From MGIIb-O5 sp036154155 (GTDB lineage Archaea > Thermoplasmatota > Poseidoniia > Poseidoniales > Thalassarchaeaceae), in contig JAYZLP010000049.1 in assembly GCA_036154155.1 (NCBI GenBank), positions 1-56,522 on the forward strand: DNA of 56,522 nucleotides. Direction: 5' to 3'. A program made the position numbers and the translations under genes. Positions 51,768 to 56,522 of the stretch are shown one piece after another (the first letter of the stretch is position 1; every line of letters starts with the position of its first letter). Under the pieces are notes generated by a model that saw nothing but the letters and a program-made list of their open reading frames with translations, did not search any database and was not told the DNA's origin.

Positions 51768-54047
51768 CTACTTTCTATTGCCTTTTCCCTGCTTTCTTCG
51801 CATACCTTTCAGCTTTGAAATCAGGTCGCTAGCTTCTGACTTCGTCACCTCTTCCTCTGTAGCAAGGTCAGCAATTGCGAGTGTATCTGACATCGATATT
51901 CCCAATTGCTCGGACATGTTCCTAATCAATTCCATCTGTGGTTCCGTAGCAGGCATTGAGGAGTTGGAATCCCTCATCTTTCCGATCAACTCACTAGCAG
52001 TACCCTCACGGCCACCTGAAAGCTCGCTCAAATCACTGACCCCGACAAGCGACAAGGCATCGGAAACAGACATTCCAGACTTCTCAATTAGTGACATGAG
52101 GTAACTCATCTGTTTCTCACTGGCCGGAGGGCCTCCGTTGGTTTTCGACAATTCAGTAAGTGTACCAATTAGTTCGCTGGCCTCTTCTCCACTGAGACTC
52201 TCGATTTCCCTGTCCCCCAGAAGGGATTTGACCACATCTTCATCAAGCCCAGTAATCCTACTCTCGATGAATGATTTTTGCTTGGGCGTGGGTGTCCTCC
52301 TGCGGTATTCAATTGCCTTGTTATGGGCTTCCTTGAAGTCTCCCGAGAAGTCCTCCCAGATTGAAACTGCGTCAGTAGTTCCCATTTCAATACCATCCAA
52401 GCTAGCCTCCATTTTCGATGTGAATGAGGCGGATAGAATTTCCATCCCTCCGGCCTTGGATCCGTAAATAGGAGCCACATCTAACCAGAGTACCCTACCG
52501 CTGACCGTTGGAACCAAAGAACCACTGTCATTCTCCACATATCCCCTGTCCTGGATTCTCTGAACGATGCTGACATATGTCGAAGGTCTACCAATCCCAG
52601 CAGTTTTCATCTGTTTCACTATAGAACTCTCTGAGAACCTTCGTGGTGGCTTTGTCTCATCAATAGTTAGTAGTGGGTTTTCATCCCCCTCGTCTAGTTT
52701 CCACTCGGAACCAACCTGTAAATCGAACTTAGGTTGGCTTCTCCGGGGGTCCGGCAAAAATTCGGAGGAGGCCTCCTCCCATCCCGAATGTACAAGCCAG
52801 GACGCTGTTCCGGCCAATTCCTGTTCGATACCATCTACAGATGCCCGCAAGTCTCTCCTTTCCCTAATTGAGTCCGACATCTGACTAGAGGCAAAGCGAC
52901 TCCAAACTAATCTATACAGCCTCTTGTGGTCGGCCTCAACTCCGTCGACTTCCTCAGACGCTGGGGAAGTAGGCCTAATCGCCTCGTGAGCGTCCTGCAC
53001 ATTCGACGAGCCCTTTTTCGCATCAGCTCCAAGTGAGCCAGGACCTAGGAAGTCTTCTCCATACTTCTCCTTGATCAGTTCCTTGACCGCGTTTCTCGCT
53101 GACTCACTCGTCCTTGTTGAGTCAGTCCTGATGTATGTGATATGCCCGGCCTGGTATAGATCGGATGCGATTTTACTTGTTTTCCCCATAGACCACCCGA
53201 GTGAAGAACTGGCAGCCTGTAGGAGAGTATCGGTAGTAAAAGGGGCAGGGGGCTTCCTCCTATTCTTCCCATCCCTGATGGAAACTACCCTCAATATTCC
53301 TGAATCCGCAATGGCTCTATGAACTGCCTCGGCATGTTCACCATCGAACGTTCTATCGGGGAAATGTTTTCCATCGTCATCAAACCAGGCGCCCTCCTCT
53401 TCTTTCTCGTGAAATCTAACTTTGAAATTATATCCATCACTGGTTGCACGAACACTGTGGAATGGTATCGGGACATGTGCTTCTCGCTCCAACTCCCTTT
53501 CGACTATGTATCCTAGAGTCGGGGTTTGGACTCTCCCCATCGATTTTAGATTCCAACTCCTCGCGAATTTTGAGCACCTGTATCCTACAAGTCGATCCAT
53601 GAACCTTCGAACCTTTGCCGCATCTACAAGGTTTGAATCGACATCCTTGTGATTGGCAACGGCCTCTTCAACAGCGAGTTTTGTTATTTCATTGAAGGTC
53701 ACTCTTCTGACAATTGGGAACTCAGAGAAGATTATGCTGAGCCTCCAAGCAATGAACTCACCTTCTCTGTCAGGGTCAGTAGCAATGTAAACCTCTTCCA
53801 CGCCCTTACTGTTCGCCTTTCTTATAATCCCAGAAATAATCCCCTCGGCCCTATCAGTCCATTCCCATGGAGGATCAGGCAGTGTAGATCCATCTGATGC
53901 CCACATTGCCTTGGATCCCTGCTTACCGCTTTTTCTAGTGGGAAGGTCCTGAACATGTCCATTGCAGGCTTCTACAATCCAGTCCTTTCCAAGGTACTTC
54001 TTTACTGTCTTTGCCTTGGTTCCCGACTCCAGTATCATTAGCTTCAT
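51768..54047 (-). CDS. topA: DNA topoisomerase I (type IA) with C-terminal helical repeats
   Basis: 759 residues. Type IA topoisomerase that relaxes negatively supercoiled DNA. Toprim domain: MKLMILESGTKAKTVKKYLG and ATDPDREGEFIAW. Others: GRVQTPTLGYIVERE and the catalytic GHITYIRTDSTRTS with active-site Tyr near 303. Instead of C-terminal zinc fingers, residues about 583-750 hold three repeats of about 57 residues (PxxxQxxxI...S/T-x-EASELIxxL), followed by a basic tail. ATG 54047 begins the Toprim sequence; the frame is open to 54101. A TATA-like GTTTATAC and an alternating purine-pyrimidine tract lie upstream. Confidence 0.97.
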   Translation of the reverse strand: MKLMILESGTKAKTVKKYLGKDWIVEACNGHVQDLPTRKSGKQGSKAMWASDGSTLPDPPWEWTDRAEGIISGIIRKANSKGVEEVYIATDPDREGEFIAWRLSIIFSEFPIVRRVTFNEITKLAVEEAVANHKDVDSNLVDAAKVRRFMDRLVGYRCSKFARSWNLKSMGRVQTPTLGYIVERELEREAHVPIPFHSVRATSDGYNFKVRFHEKEEEGAWFDDDGKHFPDRTFDGEHAEAVHRAIADSGILRVVSIRDGKNRRKPPAPFTTDTLLQAASSSLGWSMGKTSKIASDLYQAGHITYIRTDSTRTSESARNAVKELIKEKYGEDFLGPGSLGADAKKGSSNVQDAHEAIRPTSPASEEVDGVEADHKRLYRLVWSRFASSQMSDSIRERRDLRASVDGIEQELAGTASWLVHSGWEEASSEFLPDPRRSQPKFDLQVGSEWKLDEGDENPLLTIDETKPPRRFSESSIVKQMKTAGIGRPSTYVSIVQRIQDRGYVENDSGSLVPTVSGRVLWLDVAPIYGSKAGGMEILSASFTSKMEASLDGIEMGTTDAVSIWEDFSGDFKEAHNKAIEYRRRTPTPKQKSFIESRITGLDEDVVKSLLGDREIESLSGEEASELIGTLTELSKTNGGPPASEKQMSYLMSLIEKSGMSVSDALSLVGVSDLSELSGGREGTASELIGKMRDSNSSMPATEPQMELIRNMSEQLGISMSDTLAIADLATEEEVTKSEASDLISKLKGMRRKQGKGNRK

Positions 54048-54110
54048 GATTTCACAACCTATCCCCAATTCGAATCGAGTACTACGTTTCCATCGGGCCA
54101 AGTGAGACCC

Positions 54111-54118
54111 GTATAAAC
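54111..54118 (-). promoter_or_regulatory. Possible TATA box of topA
   Basis: The minus strand reads GTTTATAC 64 bases before the topA ATG. This would place transcription start near 54085-54090 and give a leader of about 40 bases. Assigned from sequence and spacing only. Confidence 0.4.
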
Positions 54119-54141
54119 ATGAGTGAGCACAGTTCGTTCCA

Positions 54142-54178
54142 ACGCGCGCGCGTGCATGTGTGTGTGACGCGCGCGCGT
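54142..54178. repeat. Alternating purine-pyrimidine tract with two identical 12-base palindromes
   Basis: Two copies of ACGCGCGCGCGT (54142-54153 and 54167-54178), each self-complementary, flank GCATGTGTGTGTG. Bases 54142-54166 alternate strictly between purine and pyrimidine for 25 bases; after one phase slip the second copy continues the alternation. Such sequence readily adopts Z-form or cruciform under negative supercoiling. It lies about 25 bases upstream of the presumed topA TATA box and 14 bases after the stop of the preceding gene. Confidence 0.9.
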
Positions 54179-54192
54179 AAGGAGACGACTAA

Positions 54193-54600
54193 TTACGAGA
54201 CCAATCTTGACACATTTTCATCCCATATTTCATCGGATCCGGGACCTCCGCAGCCAAGACAGCCCGGATATCCAGCACGAGCTAGATGCATTGCAACTTC
54301 TGAAAGATCATTCCAGAGTTTTCCAATTTCATTCGATTCTGATTTTATCCAACATGTCTCCATTGCAGGCTCATTAATTCCAATCATAAACTCGATCTTA
54401 CCATCGCAATCATAGAAAATCTCGTCTATGGTTCCAGAATTCACTGTTGGCTCTGTGATTATCGAGGGAATCTCATCTGAAATTCCTAGAATCAATAGTT
54501 TAGCAGAATCAAAGCATGAATCTGGCACATATAGAGCCCCACCCGACGTCCTAAGTAGCCTTCTCGCCGCTTCGTACATAGACGGGGGCCAATCGTCCAT
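54193..54600 (-). CDS. Hypothetical protein with C-terminal CxxC
   Basis: 135 residues, no signal peptide or membrane helix. The start MDDWPPSMYEAARRLLRTSG is helical, the middle alternates strands (KLLILGISDE, GKIEFMIGINE) and the end has LARAGYPGCLGCGGPGSDE with a CxxC in a Gly-rich turn. A possible metal site has only two Cys. I do not recognise the family. It precedes topA on the same strand and is divergent from pyrD. Confidence 0.6.
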   Translation of the reverse strand: MDDWPPSMYEAARRLLRTSGGALYVPDSCFDSAKLLILGISDEIPSIITEPTVNSGTIDEIFYDCDGKIEFMIGINEPAMETCWIKSESNEIGKLWNDLSEVAMHLARAGYPGCLGCGGPGSDEIWDENVSRLVS

Positions 54601-54671
54601 GTGGGCGCGTGGGGTACGTAACTCTTGAAGGGTATAGCATCGCGGCTCAGTTCATGGGGATTGGATGGAGC

Positions 54672-55757
54672 ATGTTTGCTCGTCCGGTAATTAGCCGCAT
54701 GGATTCAGAGAGGGCCCATGGACTAGTCATCAAATCCCTTTCGGGTTTCGGACAGTCATCTGTAGGACTTAGGACGCTCAATACACTATACCAGTCACCA
54801 GAGCTTCCAACCCATGTGTTTGGTAGGCTTTTCAGACACCCATTAGGTCTTGCAGCAGGAATGGACAAGGGAGCATCGGCACTTTCTGCATGGCCTGCTA
54901 TGGGCTTCTCCTGGGTAGAGTATGGCGGTATCACGCGGTTCCCTCAGGATGGGAACCCGAAACCTAGGATGTTTCGAGCAGATGCTGAACAAGCGCTAGT
55001 AAACAGCATGGGGTTCAATAATCCTGGGGCATCTTCAATCAGGGATCAGCTGATTCAGAGAAGAGCAACGGGTAAGTGGCCAAATGTCCCTGTCGCTGCA
55101 AACATTGGAAGGTCGAAGAAGGTGGACAATGAACAGGCCCCCGCCGATTATTCTGCGACGCTCGAAACTCTTTGGGATCATGCTGACATATTCGTACTCA
55201 ATATTTCATCACCCAATACCCCGGGTCTCAGAGATTTGCACGAAGACACTAGCCTAAGCTCAGTTCTGAAGGCATGCAATTCGGTCAAGGAAATGAAGGG
55301 CGGGGGAAAGCCCATGCTTCTCAAACTGTCCCCAGATGCTTCTGATGAGGAATTGCGCTCATCCTCTGAAGAGGCCCTAAGAAACGGAATTGACGGCTTC
55401 GTTGCTACCAATACCACACTGAGGAGGCCAGTACCGAAGAATACGAAGTCACGCCACGCCTTTGCTCAGAATGGCGGCGTCTCAGGCAGGCCACTTCAAG
55501 AGAGGTCACTAGAGGTCGTCTCTATGCTGTACGAGTCAACTAATGGCAAGGTCCCAATCGTCGGTGTGGGCGGCATAGACTCGCCAGATTCCGCTTGGAA
55601 CTCACTGACTTCCGGAGCCTCACTGCTGCAGTTGTATTCCGCTTTGGTTTTCAGGGGTCCATCTGTGGTTTCTGACATAGTAAGAGGCCTGAGGGCCCGA
55701 GTCAGGGAGAATGGATTCTCTGGAGTAGAAGAGGCCGTCGGCTACAATAACTCCTGA
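54672..55757 (+). CDS. pyrD: Dihydroorotate dehydrogenase, class 2 (quinone-dependent)
   Basis: About 361 residues; oxidises dihydroorotate to orotate in pyrimidine synthesis, passing electrons to quinone. Class 2 features: the N-terminal membrane-associated helix region (MFARPVISRMDSERAHGLVI), FGRLFRHPLGLAAGMDKGA, GGITRFPQDGNPKPRMFR, and NISSPNTPGLRDLHED, where Ser replaces the class 1 Cys as base. GRPLQERSLEVV and VGVGGIDSPDSAW bind FMN. ATG 54672 aligns with the family start and has GGAG just upstream. Quinone dependence fits the MqnC-type gene nearby. Confidence 0.95.
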   Translation: MFARPVISRMDSERAHGLVIKSLSGFGQSSVGLRTLNTLYQSPELPTHVFGRLFRHPLGLAAGMDKGASALSAWPAMGFSWVEYGGITRFPQDGNPKPRMFRADAEQALVNSMGFNNPGASSIRDQLIQRRATGKWPNVPVAANIGRSKKVDNEQAPADYSATLETLWDHADIFVLNISSPNTPGLRDLHEDTSLSSVLKACNSVKEMKGGGKPMLLKLSPDASDEELRSSSEEALRNGIDGFVATNTTLRRPVPKNTKSRHAFAQNGGVSGRPLQERSLEVVSMLYESTNGKVPIVGVGGIDSPDSAWNSLTSGASLLQLYSALVFRGPSVVSDIVRGLRARVRENGFSGVEEAVGYNNS

Positions 55758-55802
55758 ACTAACAATCAGAAATATCATCAAGCATAATCCCGAGGAATCG
55801 GC

Positions 55803-56204
55803 ATGACGGGCTCTTCCAGTTTCTCACTGTCCAGGAAGAGGAGGCTTCTAATTGTCGGTTTTTCAATGGCGGTATTGCTTATCCTAATGTTCGTCTCAAT
55901 AGAGCCCGAGGTACAGCATTCGATCGACGAGGTGATGGATGACCCCAGTGTCTTTGAGGGTCAATTGCACGTCAGGGGTGAAGTTCTGATTGGAAGTCTG
56001 GACACAGAAAATTTCAGTTTCTCGATAACAGGTCTTACCCATGTTCTGCACGTCGACTACTCAAGTACTGTGATACCGGACGGATTCGACGAGGGTAATA
56101 TGATAGCAATAAAGGGCGATTTGCTACATTTAGACGGGCATTGGCAAATGGAAGCACATGAGATCCAGACTGGTTGCCCCTCAAAATACGAGGCTTCCTC
56201 GTAG
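55803..56204 (+). CDS. ccmE: Cytochrome c maturation heme chaperone CcmE, Cys-type
   Basis: 133 residues. One N-terminal membrane helix (LLIVGFSMAVLLILMFVSI) followed by an OB-fold domain outside: EGQLHVRGEVLIGSLD, FSITGLTHVLHVDYS, PDGFDEGNMIAIKGDL. The heme-attachment motif is GCPSKYE at about 124-130, a CxxxY form. Most bacterial CcmE use HxxxY; the Cys form is known from some archaea and sulfate reducers. It implies System I-type cytochrome c assembly. No other ccm gene is in the window, but the region beyond the SRP RNA is not visible. Confidence 0.88.
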   Translation: MTGSSSFSLSRKRRLLIVGFSMAVLLILMFVSIEPEVQHSIDEVMDDPSVFEGQLHVRGEVLIGSLDTENFSFSITGLTHVLHVDYSSTVIPDGFDEGNMIAIKGDLLHLDGHWQMEAHEIQTGCPSKYEASS

Positions 56205-56229
56205 TTACACACATCCCGATTCTTTGAAA

Positions 56230-56243
56230 GGGGAGCGCTCCCC
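56230..56243. repeat. 14-base perfect palindrome GGGGAGCGCTCCCC
   Basis: Located 26 bases after the ccmE stop and 10 bases before the presumed SRP RNA 5' end. It may contribute to ccmE 3' end formation or to the SRP RNA promoter region. No T-run follows. Confidence 0.45.
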
Positions 56244-56252
56244 GGTCATGTT

Positions 56253-56522
56253 GGGCTAGGGGGGGTGTTGACGTGCTCTGTTATTCACAAATCGTCGATA
56301 ATGGTGACCTGAAGTCCGAGGGCGGCGTAGACGAGCCGCTGGCGACCCGCCGGTTGACGTCGACGCCTCGTCCCCAAGAGATGCAGGTTGTTGGAATTGG
56401 CTCCCGGAGGGGAGTTATGACCATCCTATGCCCGGGAACCAGGTCAGGCGCGGAAGCGAGCAGCCCGACCGGGGATGCTGGATGCCTTGGGATAACGGGG
56501 CTGAGGAGATCGGTGACTTATC
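56253..56522 (+). ncRNA. Signal recognition particle (7S) RNA, truncated by the window edge
   Basis: The archaeal SRP RNA core is recognisable. Helix 8 carries the SRP54-binding signature CCAGGTCAGGCGCGGAAGCG followed by AGCAGCCC (about 56440-56470), with its GGAA tetraloop. Helix 6 is CTCCC-GGAG-GGGAG with a GNAR loop (about 56401-56415), where SRP19 binds. The 5' end is placed at GGGCTAGG (56253), like other archaeal 7S RNAs. Typical length is about 300-315 nucleotides, so some 30-45 bases including the 3' strand of the terminal helix lie outside the window. It directs signal-sequence-bearing ribosomes to the membrane. Confidence 0.9.

Noticed and set aside
54119..54415. Plus-strand open frame across the CG/GT tract
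   Set aside because: Low-complexity start from repeat DNA, no family features, and it lies antisense over the hypothetical gene at 54193-54600.
1..56522. CRISPR arrays, insertion sequences, prophage or integrase genes
   Set aside because: None seen: no regularly spaced repeats, transposase or integrase motifs, and gene packing is continuous with housekeeping functions.

Overview
The window looks like a chromosomal segment of a planktonic euryarchaeon, most likely Thermoplasmatota of the Marine Group II / Poseidoniia type. Direct evidence for an archaeon is the split A'/A'' RNA polymerase with RpoH and L30e, ribosomal protein S3Ae, a proteasome beta subunit next to the KH/beta-CASP nuclease aCPSF1, tRNA splicing endonuclease EndA, archaeal-type TrpRS, SepF, ZPR1, geranylgeranyl reductase and an archaeal 7S (SRP) RNA. 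The lineage is inferred from this mix plus bacterial-style genes (topoisomerase I, ThyA, class 2 dihydroorotate dehydrogenase, PntAA/AB/B). Coding density is very high. No insertion sequence, prophage or CRISPR array was seen.

Layout. 1-9.2 kb: rpoH-rpoB-rpoA'-rpoA''-rpl30e operon with overlapping or touching genes. The polymerase subunits carry additions: an extended RpoH, an insert with CxxxxC/CxxC in A', and a helix-hairpin-helix-like N-terminus in A''. 9.2-17.9 kb: a largely uncharacterised block with one orphan protein, four coiled-coil proteins that share features, a surface protein with two cytoplasmic zinc ribbons, a DtxR/MntR-type regulator and a polytopic membrane protein. 17.9-21.5 kb: PdxS, ferredoxin, a COG1325-like RNA-binding protein, S3Ae with a C-terminal SAP domain, and an MTA/purine nucleoside phosphorylase. 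21.6-28.3 kb: a MazG-like protein, a BNR-repeat lipoprotein, the plsC-thyA-folA-doxX strand, a surface protein and a saccharopine dehydrogenase-like enzyme. 28.4-34.4 kb: TrpRS, the ZPR1/SepF pair, PsmB, aCPSF1, two small genes and tRNA-Pro(UGG). 34.4-39.3 kb: NUDIX hydrolase, malate dehydrogenase and the three-gene proton-translocating transhydrogenase. 39.3-48.3 kb: secreted and membrane proteins (a CSCH surface protein, a TatC-like translocase, an M6-like metalloprotease, a PKD-type protein), EndA, a sugar kinase and an aminopeptidase P. 48.3-56.5 kb: an MqnC/CofH-type radical SAM enzyme, a membrane protein, geranylgeranyl reductase, topoisomerase I, a hypothetical protein, PyrD, CcmE and the start of the SRP RNA, which runs off the right edge.

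Most of the genes serve information processing, redox/quinone metabolism and the cell surface. The best candidates for something undescribed are the coiled-coil/zinc-ribbon/DtxR block at 10-18 kb, the alternating purine-pyrimidine DNA directly upstream of topoisomerase I at 54.1 kb, and the lineage-specific accessory domains on RNA polymerase, S3Ae and TopA. All functional statements rest on reading translated sequence and motif recall. No database search was run.
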